A stretch of DNA of 64,000 nucleotides from Pseudarthrobacter sp. fls2-241-R2A-127 (GCF_030209355.1 NZ_JARVSF010000010.1:1-64000), one strand, 5' to 3'; positions 37,327 through 46,412 are shown, counted from the stretch's first letter. Notes: generated by a model not told the origin, from the sequence alone. A program made the numbers and translations.

Positions 37327-38253
37327 ATGCCCTACCCGGTTGAACAGAATGAGAAGTTCGCAGCCTACGCCCACCCCGAGCGGCTCGTTTCCACGGAGTG
37401 GCTGGCCGCCGCCATCGAAGGCGGCGCGGTGGCCGACGGCGGGCTGATCGTGGTCGAATCCGACGAAGACGTCCTCCTGTACGAAACCGGCCATATCCCC
37501 GGCGCCGTCAAGATCGACTGGCACACGGACCTGAACGACGACGTGGCCCGCGACTACGTTGATGGTGCCGCCTTCGCTGAACTCGCGGCGTCGAAGGGCA
37601 TTTCGCGGGACAGCACCGTGGTGATCTACGGCGACAAGTCCAACTGGTGGGCCGCCTACGCCCTTTGGGTGTTCACGCTGTTCGGCCACAAGGACGTCCG
37701 GTTGCTGGACGGCGGCCGGGACAAGTGGATTGCCGAAGGCCGCGAACTGACCAGGGACCGGCCCGCTCCCGCTGCCGGAAACTACCCGGTGGTCGAGCGT
37801 GACGACGCCCCCATCCGCGCCTTCAAGGATGACGTCCTGGCCCACTTGGGCACCGGTCCCCTGATCGATGTCCGCTCCCCCGAGGAATACACCGGCCAGC
37901 GGACGCACATGCCGGCCTACCCCGAAGAAGGCGCCCTGCGCGGCGGCCACATCCCCACTGCCGCCTCCATCCCGTGGGCCCGTGCGGCCGCCGAGGACGG
38001 GACGTTCCGCAACCGCGAAGAACTCGAAGCCATCTACCTTGGCGAGGCCGGGTTGGCCAAGGGCGACGACGTCGTTGCGTACTGCCGGATCGGCGAGCGG
38101 TCCAGCCACACCTGGTTTGCCCTGAAGTACCTCCTGGGCTTCGAGACCGTCCGCAACTACGACGGATCCTGGACGGAATGGGGCAACGCCGTCCGCGTGC
38201 CGATCGTCAAGGGCGTCGAGCGCGGTTCCGTCCCCGTCAGCGTCAGGGCCTGA
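37327..38253 (+). CDS. sseA: 3-mercaptopyruvate/thiosulfate sulfurtransferase
   Basis: This 308-aa protein has two rhodanese domains (about 20-145 and 165-300). The active-site loop [12 protein letters not shown] with nucleophile C253 is the actinobacterial SseA form. It transfers sulfur from thiosulfate or 3-mercaptopyruvate to an acceptor. AAAGG lies upstream of ATG 37327. sufE follows 30 bases downstream, matching the Rv3283-Rv3284 pair of M. tuberculosis, which suggests a sulfur relay. Confidence 0.94.
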   Translation: MPYPVEQNEKFAAYAHPERLVSTEWLAAAIEGGAVADGGLIVVESDEDVLLYETGHIPGAVKIDWHTDLNDDVARDYVDGAAFAELAASKGISRDSTVVIYGDKSNWWAAYALWVFTLFGHKDVRLLDGGRDKWIAEGRELTRDRPAPAAGNYPVVERDDAPIRAFKDDVLAHLGTGPLIDVRSPEEYTGQRTHMPAYPEEGALRGGHIPTAASIPWARAAAEDGTFRNREELEAIYLGEAGLAKGDDVVAYCRIGERSSHTWFALKYLLGFETVRNYDGSWTEWGNAVRVPIVKGVERGSVPVSVRA

Positions 38254-38270
38254 CTCCCGGCTTCCCCGCG

Positions 38271-38276
38271 TAGACT
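38271..38276 (+). promoter_or_regulatory. -10 element for leaderless sufE
   Basis: TAGACT is followed by TGGAACG and the sufE ATG. The same hexamer and spacing occur before hisI. No ribosome-binding site is present, so sufE probably has its own leaderless transcript besides read-through from sseA. Confidence 0.5.
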
Positions 38277-38283
38277 TGGAACG

Positions 38284-38745
38284 ATGACTACTCAAGCTTT
38301 GCCCACCGCCCTGGCGGCGATTGTGGACGATTTCCAGGCCCTGTCCGAACCCGAGCGGCTCCAGCTGCTGCTGGAGTTCTCGGAGGGGTTGCCGGAACTG
38401 CCCGAGCGCCTCAAGGACCACCCTGAACTCCTCGAGCAGGTGGTGGAGTGCCAGTCGCCGCTGTTCCTCACCATCGAGACGGAGAAGGACGACGCCGGCC
38501 CGGCAGGCGTGGTGCATCTCTATTTCAAGGCCCCGGCCGAGGCTCCCACCACGCGGGGTTTTGCCGGCGTGCTCCATGAGGGCCTGGATGGCTTGTCCGC
38601 CGGGGAGATCCTGTCCGTCCCCGATGACATGCCGGAACTGCTGGGTCTCACCCGCGCCATCACGCCGCTCCGCATGCGGGGCATGACGGCCATGTTGGGC
38701 CGGATCAAGCGCAAGGTGGCCGTCGCTTCACGCGCCAACGGCTGA
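38284..38745 (+). CDS. sufE: SufE-like sulfur acceptor protein
   Basis: The 153-aa SufE family protein accepts persulfide sulfur for Fe-S cluster assembly. The conserved cysteine is C56 in VVECQSPL, and a GLSAGEIL region follows near residue 108. A cysteine desulfurase is not present in the window; SseA directly upstream is the likely donor or partner. The gene lies 11 bases before ybaK. Confidence 0.93.
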   Translation: MTTQALPTALAAIVDDFQALSEPERLQLLLEFSEGLPELPERLKDHPELLEQVVECQSPLFLTIETEKDDAGPAGVVHLYFKAPAEAPTTRGFAGVLHEGLDGLSAGEILSVPDDMPELLGLTRAITPLRMRGMTAMLGRIKRKVAVASRANG

Positions 38746-38756
38746 CCCCGTACACG

Positions 38757-39269
38757 ATGGCGCGCAAGAATGCTTTCCAGGGAACCCCGGCCACTGCGGC
38801 CTTGACCGCGGCCGGGGTTCCCTTTGTGTTGCACCCTTACAACCACGATCCCGCCGCCGGCAGCTACGGTGCGGAGGCAGCCGCCGCCTTGGGCATCGAT
38901 CCGTTCCGGGTCTTCAAGACCCTGATGGTGGACGTCGAGGGGAGGCTCGCCGTTGGCATCGTGCCGGTCAGCGGGACCCTGGACCTTAAGGCCATGGCGG
39001 CGGCGCTCGGTGCGAAGAAAGCGTCCATGGCTGATCCCGCTGCCGCCCAGCGGCGGACCGGCTATGTCCTGGGCGGCATCTCACCCCTCGGCCAGCGGCT
39101 GTCCTCCCCCACTGTCCTGGACTCAAGCGCGTTGGCACTGGAGACCCTGCTGGTCTCCGGCGGCAGGCGCGGACTGGACATCGAGCTGGCACCCACGGAC
39201 CTGATCCGGCTCACGGACGCCGTGGCGGCTCCGGTCAGTTCGGTCAGCACCGGACGTTCCGGGCCTTAG
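38757..39269 (+). CDS. ybaK: Cys-tRNA(Pro) deacylase (YbaK/EbsC)
   Basis: The 170-aa editing protein hydrolyses Cys mischarged on tRNA-Pro. The conserved lysine is K54 in VFKTLM, and GYVLGGISPLG and the C-terminal RGLDIEL region are family features. ATG 38757 gives the normal length. It is the last gene of sseA-sufE-ybaK and its stop overlaps the convergent SDR gene by 4 bases (TTAG). Confidence 0.93.
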   Translation: MARKNAFQGTPATAALTAAGVPFVLHPYNHDPAAGSYGAEAAAALGIDPFRVFKTLMVDVEGRLAVGIVPVSGTLDLKAMAAALGAKKASMADPAAAQRRTGYVLGGISPLGQRLSSPTVLDSSALALETLLVSGGRRGLDIELAPTDLIRLTDAVAAPVSSVSTGRSGP

Positions 39270-40090
39270 CCGGGCGGTTGCTGCCCGGAGCGGCCGGTGA
39301 AGTTGTCCATGGTCCGGTTGACACCCAGCACGTCCATGAGCCTGTCGAAGGCGCCGACGGGGAGGATTCGAAGCACCGGCAGCAGGTTGACCACGGGCGG
39401 CAGGAACAGTTTGCGGCAGCCGGCCTCGATGGCGTCAAGGACCTGGTTTGCCACCTGCTCTTCCCGGAGGATGGGCAGCAGGCGCGGCCAACGGGTCCGA
39501 ACGCCGTCGAACATCCCGGTGTCAATGTAATAGGGGCAGACCACCAGGGTATTGATCCCGGTCCTGGCGGCGCGCAGCTCGGCGCGGAGGGATTCGTCGA
39601 AGCCGAACGCGGCGAACTTGCTGGCTGAGTAGTCGGTCTGGCGGGCGACGCCCACCAAAGCGGCGGCACTGGCGATGGTCACCACGGTTCCACGGCCGCG
39701 GCCCACCATGCCGCCGAGGAAAGCGCGCGTGACCCAGTACAGGGACATGACGTTGACCTGCATGGTCCGTTCGATGTCCTGGTCCGTGGCGTCCAGGAGC
39801 CTCCTGCCGCTGACCACTCCGGCGTTGTTGACCACAATGTCAACGGGCCCGGCCACCGCTGAAGCGGCCTTGACGGCACTGATGTCCGTCACGTCAACGG
39901 CCTGCGCTTCGGCGGAGCCGCCTGCGGCACGGATTTCATCCCGGACTGCCGCTCCGCGCGCGGCGTCCACATCCCAGATCACCACCCGGCTCCCGCGTGC
40001 TGCGGCGCCGAGGGCCAGGCGCCGGCCCAGACCGTTTCCACCTCCGGTGACCAGCAGCGTTGCACCGTAAAGCCTGGTTCCTCTGGCCAT
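39266..40090 (-). CDS. short-chain dehydrogenase/reductase
   Basis: This 274-aa classical SDR has the cofactor motif TGGGNGLG at 15-22, NNAG at 88-91 and catalytic S141, Y154 and K158 in YSASK. D40 after the second strand suggests NAD+ preference. A C-terminal extension after about residue 230 carries the hydrophobic stretch FLPPVVNLLPVLRILP, seen in membrane-associated SDRs acting on lipophilic substrates. It follows the aldehyde dehydrogenase gene after 38 bases, third in a hydrolase-ALDH-SDR operon. Confidence 0.88.
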   Translation of the reverse strand: MARGTRLYGATLLVTGGGNGLGRRLALGAAARGSRVVIWDVDAARGAAVRDEIRAAGGSAEAQAVDVTDISAVKAASAVAGPVDIVVNNAGVVSGRRLLDATDQDIERTMQVNVMSLYWVTRAFLGGMVGRGRGTVVTIASAAALVGVARQTDYSASKFAAFGFDESLRAELRAARTGINTLVVCPYYIDTGMFDGVRTRWPRLLPILREEQVANQVLDAIEAGCRKLFLPPVVNLLPVLRILPVGAFDRLMDVLGVNRTMDNFTGRSGQQPPG

Positions 40091-40128
40091 GTCAGTCCTC
40101 CTGGGGTTTCGGCGCCACGGACACTGTC

Positions 40129-41700
40129 CTAGCGGCCTCGGGGAAGGCGGCCCATCAGTGTGATGGCCCGTTTCATGATGCGTGCATAAGACTTGTTCGA
40201 CATTCCCGCGGCCGGCGCCACGCGCAGCAGCCGCTGCACGGCGATGGTTTGCGGCTCGGTGTACTTCAGCATGCCTTCCCGGCCATGGCGGCGGCCGGAT
40301 CCGGAATCCTTCATTCCCCCGATCGGTGCGTCGTGGGAGGCCCAGGTGGCGGCATAGCCTTCGTTGACGTTGACGGTGCCCGTCAGCAGCCTGCGGCCAA
40401 CTTCTTCGCCGTGGCGGGCAGACCAGACGCTGGCGTTCAGTCCAAAGTCGGAGTCGTTGGCCAGGGCCACGGCTTCGTCGTCATCCGCTGCCCGGTAGAT
40501 GGCGACCACAGGCCCGAACGTCTCTTCGCGGGCCATGAGCATGTCGCCGGTGACGCCTGCCAGGACGGTGGGTTCATAAAACAGCGGTCCCAGGTCAGGC
40601 CGCCTCCGGCCTCCTGCGAGAAGTTCAGCGCCTTTGGCCAGCGCATCCTGGACGTGGCTGTCCACCCGCTCAACCTGCGTCTGGCTGATGAGTGAGCCCA
40701 TGCCGATGTCCCAGTCGGGCCCCGGCCCCAGGCGTATACCCTTCACCTTGGCGGTAAAGGCGGCAACGAAGGAGTCGTAGACGGCCGTGTGCACATAGAT
40801 CCGTTCAATGCTGACGCACAGCTGGCCGGAGTTGGAAAAGCAGGCGTGCACCGCACCGCCGGCAGCCCTGCCAACGTTTGCGTCCGCGAGCACGAGCATG
40901 GGGTTCTTGCCGCCGAGTTCGGCGGAAAAGCCAATGAGCCGGGCGCTGCACTGCCGGGCGACGGTCTTGCCGGTTTCCGACGATCCGGTAAACATCAGGA
41001 AATCGACCTGCCGGATCAAAGCTGGACCTATCTCTGTGCCAGGGCCGGTCACGATCTGGAACAAGTCTGCCGGAAGGCCGGACTGACGAAGCAGCCTGAG
41101 CATCAGGAGCGCCGTGAAAGGGGTCTGGGAATCCGGTTTCAGGACGATGCCGTTTCCGGCCAACAGCGCGGGAATCGCGTCCGAGACCGCGAGGGTCAAC
41201 GGATAGTTCCACGGACTGATGATGCCCACGACGCCTTTGGGCAGCAGGTATTCGGTGGTGCGGGTCAGGGCCGGGAACGCCCCCTTCCGGCGGCGCGGCC
41301 GGAGATACCCCTCCGCGTTGCGTTCGTAATAGTCCGCCGTCATCACAACGTCAGCGAACTCTTCGAAGGCACTCAGCCGCGACTTGCCGCTTTCAGCCTG
41401 GACCAGGTCCAGGACGTCCCGCTCCCGGTCCACCAGGAGGTCGCGGAACCGCCGGATGACGGCCCGGCGTTCGGCGACCGGCCTGGCTGCCCAGCCGCGC
41501 TGTGCCTCGCGGGCAGTGCTGACAGCAGTATCGACGTCGGGCGTGCTGCACAGCGGGACAGCCCCCACCGGCGAGCCGTCAAACGGTGCGTAGGTGGCGT
41601 GCCGCGGGCCGTCCGGCGCCGCGGACACCAGCCACTGGAGTCCGGCAGCCAGGTCCCGGCCGCGGGCGGTCAAGGCCGTGACACCGCCCGGCGCGGCCAC
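40129..41700 (-). CDS. aldehyde dehydrogenase, succinate-semialdehyde type (GabD2-like)
   Basis: This 523-aa NAD(P)+-dependent enzyme has N165 (PWNYP), K188, E261 (FSAELGGKN) and the nucleophile C295 (NSGQLCVSIERI). It most resembles actinobacterial succinate-semialdehyde dehydrogenase GabD2 in length and motif style. GTG 41700 is chosen: AGGGG lies 8 bases upstream and the codon starts one base after the TGA of the upstream hydrolase. No gabT is nearby. With a hydrolase and an SDR in the same operon it may act on another aldehyde, so the substrate is open. Confidence 0.85.
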   Translation of the reverse strand: MAAPGGVTALTARGRDLAAGLQWLVSAAPDGPRHATYAPFDGSPVGAVPLCSTPDVDTAVSTAREAQRGWAARPVAERRAVIRRFRDLLVDRERDVLDLVQAESGKSRLSAFEEFADVVMTADYYERNAEGYLRPRRRKGAFPALTRTTEYLLPKGVVGIISPWNYPLTLAVSDAIPALLAGNGIVLKPDSQTPFTALLMLRLLRQSGLPADLFQIVTGPGTEIGPALIRQVDFLMFTGSSETGKTVARQCSARLIGFSAELGGKNPMLVLADANVGRAAGGAVHACFSNSGQLCVSIERIYVHTAVYDSFVAAFTAKVKGIRLGPGPDWDIGMGSLISQTQVERVDSHVQDALAKGAELLAGGRRRPDLGPLFYEPTVLAGVTGDMLMAREETFGPVVAIYRAADDDEAVALANDSDFGLNASVWSARHGEEVGRRLLTGTVNVNEGYAATWASHDAPIGGMKDSGSGRRHGREGMLKYTEPQTIAVQRLLRVAPAAGMSNKSYARIMKRAITLMGRLPRGR

Positions 41701-41701
41701 G

Positions 41702-42985
41702 TCAGGCCCCTGCCGGGGTGGCCCGGCCAAGCGATCCCGGGTTGAGCCGGGGGGCGAGCTGTTGCCGGAGCCAGGCTTTGACCAGCCGTTCCCAACGCTC
41801 CGGATCAACGTTCCATTCCTTGGTGTGCCGCGCGTGGTTGAAGGTCTCGAACGTGACCATCTCGGGATTGCGCTCGGCCAGCAGGGCCGAGGGTCCATAC
41901 GGCACGTACTCGTCGTCAACGCTGTGGATGACCAGCGTGGGGGTCCGCAGCTCGACGGCCCGGGAAACCCAGTCCATGACTTTCAGGTCAACGGGAGCCG
42001 AGAGGCCGGTGAGCCGGCGTCCCAGCGGATGGCCCAGCATCAGCTGCCCGTACCGGCCCACCAGCGACGGGATCCGGTTCAGCTGGGCGTGGTGGGCCAG
42101 CACCGTTACCCAGTCGATGACGGGTGCGTCGAGAACCATCGCCCGGATCAGGTGCCGGTAGCGGGACAGGTCGGCAGTCTGCAGGCAGATGGCACCGCCC
42201 ATGGACCAGCCGAACAGGACCACCTCCCCGGCCCCGTTGGCCAGCGCGTACTCGATGGCCGCTTCGATGTCCTGCCATTCCGTTGACCCCAGGCCATAGC
42301 GCCCGTCATCGGCCGACGGAGCAAGCCCGTCGTTCCGGTAGGACACCAGCAGGCTGGTCAGGCCAAGTTCCAGCGCCGGGCCCACCGCCCGCAGGGCTTC
42401 CTGCCGGGTTGCGCCGCGGCCGTGGACCATGATGGCCCATGTCCGCGCGGTCCCTTTGGCCCGCACCAGCCAGGCAGGTGCCTCGCCGCGCTCCACGGGG
42501 ATAAGCGCGTCCTCGAATGGAATGCCGACGGCGGCCGGGTCAGGGTAGGTGGCGCCGCTCCACCATCCCCAGCGGGCCGTGGAGAGGTCTCCGCTGTAGA
42601 CGGCTTCCACCTCGCGCAGGACGGTCCGTTCCGCAGGCGAGTAGGACACGATGCGGCCGATCCGGGCGTGGCCCTTGCCGCCGTCGAAGAAGAAGCCGTA
42701 CACCCCGTCAACGGTGGTGTCGTCGTTGGCGGCCAGGATCACCTGCTGTTTGTGCCCGTCACGGATCACGGCGAGGACTTCCTTGTCCGCCGCGCGCTGC
42801 CGCGCCGGGGTGATCACCCTGCGCGCAAAGTACACGGCCAGGGCGGAGGAACCGGCTCCGAGCAGGCCGGCCAGTGAGCCGCCGGCAATGGCCCCGCCCA
42901 CTGCCCACTTCGCTCCCGGCGACATCCCGCCGGAATCCCGGGTGGGTGCAGTCAGTGCAGGGCGCGCTCGCCGGAAAGGTGCCAT
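41702..42985 (-). CDS. membrane-anchored alpha/beta hydrolase
   Basis: This 427-aa protein has one N-terminal membrane helix (about 25-54), then an alpha/beta hydrolase domain. It has an HGRG oxyanion region at 188-191, nucleophile S261 in GWSMGG, acid D357 or D358 and His near 384-387 (FNHARH). The domain resembles acyl-peptidase or esterase-like hydrolases, but the substrate is unknown. ATG 42985 is preferred; ATG 42925 would start just before the membrane helix. It is the first gene of the three-gene minus-strand operon. Confidence 0.83.
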   Translation of the reverse strand: MAPFRRARPALTAPTRDSGGMSPGAKWAVGGAIAGGSLAGLLGAGSSALAVYFARRVITPARQRAADKEVLAVIRDGHKQQVILAANDDTTVDGVYGFFFDGGKGHARIGRIVSYSPAERTVLREVEAVYSGDLSTARWGWWSGATYPDPAAVGIPFEDALIPVERGEAPAWLVRAKGTARTWAIMVHGRGATRQEALRAVGPALELGLTSLLVSYRNDGLAPSADDGRYGLGSTEWQDIEAAIEYALANGAGEVVLFGWSMGGAICLQTADLSRYRHLIRAMVLDAPVIDWVTVLAHHAQLNRIPSLVGRYGQLMLGHPLGRRLTGLSAPVDLKVMDWVSRAVELRTPTLVIHSVDDEYVPYGPSALLAERNPEMVTFETFNHARHTKEWNVDPERWERLVKAWLRQQLAPRLNPGSLGRATPAGA

Positions 42986-43100
42986 GGCTCTATTCTTACC
43001 GGCGTTGCGGCGGATACCCGCATTCGCGGGCGGCTGCGGCACGCCCCGCGGCAATCCGACGGTGTTCGCGGGGCGCTGTGCGGGCGTGCGCGGGCCGGAC

Positions 43101-43106
43101 TAGGCT
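43101..43106 (+). promoter_or_regulatory. -10 element for the leaderless 163-aa gene
   Basis: TAGGCT is followed by ATGCCC and the ATG at 43113. The spacing puts transcription start at this ATG and not at the in-frame ATG 43107. Confidence 0.45.
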
Positions 43107-43112
43107 ATGCCC

Positions 43113-43604
43113 ATGAGTGATCCAATCGTCATCCTGACAGAAGAACCCCTGGGCGCGGACGACCGCCTGAACATCGAACGGCTCGTGGACGGGTCGGACA
43201 GCAGCCTGGTGGTCCTTGTGCCGGCCAATACAGAACGGCATCTGCTGGTGGACTTCCTCGAAAACCTGTCCATGCTGGACGTTGCCAAGGCATTCAGGGA
43301 CCTTGCGGGCCGCACTCCGGATGACGCCGCCGAGCGGGTCCATGCGGATGAGACACTCGCCGCCTCCCTCGCAGCCTTGGCGGGACTGGGCTCCGGGGTG
43401 ACGGGCCAGGTGGTGGCCGGCAAGGCGGTGGACAGCCTGGTCTCGACGGTCAAGGAGTCCGGTGCCTCGCAGGCGGTGGTGATCACGCGGCCGCACGCCG
43501 TGGCGGATACCTTCCATACTGACTGGGCCAACAAAGCCCAGGACCAGCTCGGCGTTCCCGTGCTCCATCTGTACGCAGGCTCGGGATTTATCGGCGACTC
43601 CTGA
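43113..43604 (+). CDS. conserved protein of unknown function, Rossmann-like
   Basis: This 163-aa soluble protein starts with a beta strand (PIVILTEEP) and shows alternating strands and helices, with a central Ala/Gly-rich part (LAALAGLGSGVTGQVVAGKA) and a second strand pair ending VPVLHLYAGSGF. This resembles a USP-like fold, but no nucleotide-binding motif is clear. msrB starts 14 bases downstream, so the two are probably co-transcribed. Function unknown. Confidence 0.7.
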   Translation: MSDPIVILTEEPLGADDRLNIERLVDGSDSSLVVLVPANTERHLLVDFLENLSMLDVAKAFRDLAGRTPDDAAERVHADETLAASLAALAGLGSGVTGQVVAGKAVDSLVSTVKESGASQAVVITRPHAVADTFHTDWANKAQDQLGVPVLHLYAGSGFIGDS

Positions 43605-43618
43605 GCGTTGGTACTGCC

Positions 43619-44137
43619 ATGAGCATCTTTGGAAACATCTTCGGTCAAAACGCAACGGGCATGGTGGACGCCGGCGGGCAAGCGGACACCAAGGAAGGCG
43701 CTGCCCCGGAAACCGCCGTGCAGAAAAGCGATGCACAGTGGCGGGAAGAACTGACGCCGGAGGAATACCGGGTCCTCCGCCAGGCCGGTACGGAACGCCC
43801 CTATACCGGCGAATACTGGGACACGCACACGGCCGGGGTCTACCAGTGCCGCGCCTGCGGGACGGAACTGTTCACCAGCAACGAGAAGTTCGATTCCCAC
43901 TGCGGCTGGCCGTCCTTCTGGGCACCCCTGGCCGAGGGAACCGTGCGCTACATCCACGACCGGACCTTGGGAATGGACCGCGTGGAAGTGCGTTGCGCCG
44001 CCTGCGACTCGCACCTGGGCCACGTGTTCGAAGGTGAAGGCTACGGCACACCCACCGACCAGCGGTACTGCATCAATTCGGTGTCCCTGCGGCTCGTCGA
44101 AAAGGAAGGCCCTGACGACGCACCGTCCGGCAACTGA
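43619..44137 (+). CDS. msrB: peptide-methionine (R)-S-oxide reductase
   Basis: This 172-aa enzyme reduces methionine-R-sulfoxide in proteins. Zinc is bound by C77/C80 (CRAC) and C126/C129 (CAAC), the catalytic cysteine is C151 in RYCINS, and C95 in SHCGWPSFW may resolve the sulfenic acid. The first 37 residues (MSIFGNIFG..., then Ala/Gly-rich) form an extra, probably disordered extension. It follows the unknown 163-aa gene after 14 bases. Confidence 0.94.
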   Translation: MSIFGNIFGQNATGMVDAGGQADTKEGAAPETAVQKSDAQWREELTPEEYRVLRQAGTERPYTGEYWDTHTAGVYQCRACGTELFTSNEKFDSHCGWPSFWAPLAEGTVRYIHDRTLGMDRVEVRCAACDSHLGHVFEGEGYGTPTDQRYCINSVSLRLVEKEGPDDAPSGN

Positions 44138-44218
44138 GGCGCAGGCTCCCCTCCCGCCGATCAATCAGTCCGATGCTGGCCTCAAGGTCGGTGCAAGCGT
44201 CTGGAGGCCAACAGTTTC

Positions 44219-44291
44219 TTACGCTCAGCGCCTCCGGGCATAAGTCATTCTGGTTGCTTGTTACGCTCACCAGAGCAGCAAGCAACCAGAA
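44219..44291 (+). promoter_or_regulatory. repeat and hairpin upstream of the DUF6421 gene
   Basis: TTACGCTCA occurs at 44219-44227 and 44261-44269, 42 bases apart, about four helical turns. TTCTGGTTGCTTG (44248-44260) pairs with CAAGCAACCAGAA (44279-44291), a 13-bp stem whose right arm ends in the AGAAAGG ribosome-binding site of the next gene. The arrangement suggests operator and RNA-level control; this is inference. Confidence 0.5.
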
Positions 44292-44303
44292 AGGCAGCCG
44301 ACC

Positions 44304-45671
44304 ATGACACAGGCCCTGACCACCGCCGTGGCGGGAATTTCCGCCCGGAACGAAGACTGGCTCCGGCTCAAGGGCGCCGCCACCGCCCTGCAGGCCCTCC
44401 AGTCCCAGGACGGCTCGGTTCCCGAGGCCGGGAACCACGCCGAGGCGTCCCGGCATGTGTCCGCCATCATCGACGCCGTCCAGGCCCTGGCGCCCGCGTT
44501 CCCCCACGACGCGGCCTACCTGGACGCCCTCCGACAGGACTTCGCCGCGTGGGCAGCCGGCGGGTTTGCGGTGCCGGACTTCCTGTCCTCGCTGCTGGCG
44601 TTCCAGCCGCAGGACCTGCGCCGGGACGGTCTCCAGCATCTGGTGGTCTTCCCCATGTACACCCAGAACGGCAGCAGCAGCCGGCTGGTGGAGGCCGTTC
44701 TCATCGAGGTCATCTGGCCGGAATTCATTGCCGGGCTGGAGGCAGGGGATTACTCGAACAAGCTGTTCGTGCCCATCCGTTTCCTGGACTTCACCCCCGG
44801 CTACGACACGAACTCCGCCGTGCTCTTCCCCGAGACCGTGGCCGTCAGCCGGACCCCCACCTTCACCTGGGGCGCCATCTTCGCGGACCGCGAGGCAGCG
44901 AGGTTCCGCCGCGTCCTCAAGGCTGCCGCGGACATCACCTCACTGGAACTGCCGGCAGGCGCCGCCGAACTGCTGGCCGACCAGGACCTGACCGAAGCCA
45001 CCTTCGTCATGTGGGACCTCATCCACGACCGGACCCACATGCGCGGGGACCTGCCCTTCGACCCCTTCATGATCAAGCAGAGGATGCCCTACTTCCTGTA
45101 CTCCCTGGAAGAATTGCGCTGCGACCTCACGGCCTTCCGGGAGTCGGTACGGATCGAAAAGGATGACGACGCCGATCCCCAGGCGAGGCGGCACGCCAAA
45201 CTGGTGCAGTACGCCATCATCTTCGACCGGATCTTCCGGTTCGCCATCACCGGCAACCGGGTGCGCAACTACGACGGCCTGGGCGGCCAGCTCCTCTTTG
45301 CCTGGCTGCACCAGCAGCACGTGCTGCACTGGACGGACACCCGGCTGACCATCGACTGGGACGAGGTGGCTGACGCCGTCATCGCCCTGGGCGAGAGCAT
45401 CGACGAACTCTACTGGCGCTCGATCGACCGCCCCAAGACCGCCCACTGGCTGGCCGCCTACCAGCTGGTGTCGGCAACCGTCACCCCCAACCCGGCCTCC
45501 GTCTGGGCCAAAGGCCCGGACGCCCTGCCGCTCGCGGGAACCCCCCGCGGCCTGACGGACCAGGTGCTGGACGACGAATTTCCGCTGTCCATGTTCTACG
45601 AAGCATTGGAGAAGAAGATGCGCCCGGTCATCGAATCAACCGCCGGAATCACCGGCCGGTCAGCGCTGTGA
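44304..45671 (+). CDS. DUF6421-family protein
   Basis: This 455-aa soluble protein corresponds, by recognition, to the uncharacterised actinobacterial DUF6421 family. It has many aromatic and acidic residues, with striking stretches such as FTPGYDTNSAVLFPETVAV (about 169-187), MWDLIHDRTHMRGDLPFDPF (near 236-255) and FDRIFRFAITGNRVRNYDGLGGQ. The HDRTH segment could bind a metal. The stop overlaps the next SDR start as GTGA, so the two proteins are made together and may act in one reaction or complex. A hairpin overlaps the ribosome-binding site. Confidence 0.75.
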   Translation: MTQALTTAVAGISARNEDWLRLKGAATALQALQSQDGSVPEAGNHAEASRHVSAIIDAVQALAPAFPHDAAYLDALRQDFAAWAAGGFAVPDFLSSLLAFQPQDLRRDGLQHLVVFPMYTQNGSSSRLVEAVLIEVIWPEFIAGLEAGDYSNKLFVPIRFLDFTPGYDTNSAVLFPETVAVSRTPTFTWGAIFADREAARFRRVLKAAADITSLELPAGAAELLADQDLTEATFVMWDLIHDRTHMRGDLPFDPFMIKQRMPYFLYSLEELRCDLTAFRESVRIEKDDDADPQARRHAKLVQYAIIFDRIFRFAITGNRVRNYDGLGGQLLFAWLHQQHVLHWTDTRLTIDWDEVADAVIALGESIDELYWRSIDRPKTAHWLAAYQLVSATVTPNPASVWAKGPDALPLAGTPRGLTDQVLDDEFPLSMFYEALEKKMRPVIESTAGITGRSAL

Positions 45672-46396
45672 ACCAGTCACCGGACGGGAAGGCGCTGACA
45701 ATCCTGGTCACGGGCGGCAGCGGCGCGTCCGGAATCGCCGTTGCCCGGGCCCTGGCCGGCGCCGGACACCGGGTGGCCACGGTGGGCTCGGACGCGGCCC
45801 GCATCAAGGCGGCCGCCGCAGAGGCGGGCGGCGACGTCACACCGTTCGCATGCGACCTCGCCGCATTGGCTGACGTCCGTCAGCTTCGCGAAGATGTGGG
45901 CGAGGCCTTGGGAACGGTGGACGCGGTGATCCACCTGGTGGGCGGCTGGCGCGGCGCAACGGGCATCGCAGACCAGTCCGACGACGACTGGGCGTTCCTG
46001 GAGCGCGGCGCCATCACCACCCTGCGCAACGTCTCACGCGTCTTTTTCGACGATATCGCCGCCTCCGCGCATGGCCGCTTCGCGATGGTGTCCTCCACCG
46101 CCCTGGACAAGCCCGCCGCAGCAGTGGCCAGCTACGTGGCAGCGAAGGCCGCCGCGGAAGCCTGGACCATGGCCATGGCGGACGGCTTCCGAAAGGCTTC
46201 GAAGGACGGCGGCGGGCAGGCGGCCGCGGTGGTCCTGGTGGTGAAGGCCCTGGTGGATGACAGACTGCGCCGCAAGCATCCGGAACGCTCCTTCCCCGGG
46301 GCAACGGACGTCGCTGACCTGGCCGCCGCCGTCGTGCGGTTGTTCAACACCCCCGGCGCCGAACTGAACGGTGCCCGGCTCCGGCTGGCGGACTGA
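45668..46396 (+). CDS. short-chain dehydrogenase/reductase paired with DUF6421
   Basis: This 242-aa SDR has TGGSGASG at 15-22 and the catalytic S142/S143, Y156 and K160 (SYVAAK). A divergent middle region, HLVGGWRG, replaces the usual NNAG. The GTG start overlaps the DUF6421 stop by 4 bases. The tight coupling suggests that it works with the DUF6421 protein; the substrate is unknown. Confidence 0.85.
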   Translation: MNQSPDGKALTILVTGGSGASGIAVARALAGAGHRVATVGSDAARIKAAAAEAGGDVTPFACDLAALADVRQLREDVGEALGTVDAVIHLVGGWRGATGIADQSDDDWAFLERGAITTLRNVSRVFFDDIAASAHGRFAMVSSTALDKPAAAVASYVAAKAAAEAWTMAMADGFRKASKDGGGQAAAVVLVVKALVDDRLRRKHPERSFPGATDVADLAAAVVRLFNTPGAELNGARLRLAD

Positions 46397-46412
46397 CCGC
46401 CGCCACTGTCCC

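Noticed and set aside
37111..38577. Upstream extension of the zapE frame
   Set aside because: It is antisense to sseA and sufE and unlike any ZapE; TTG 37110 gives the family length.
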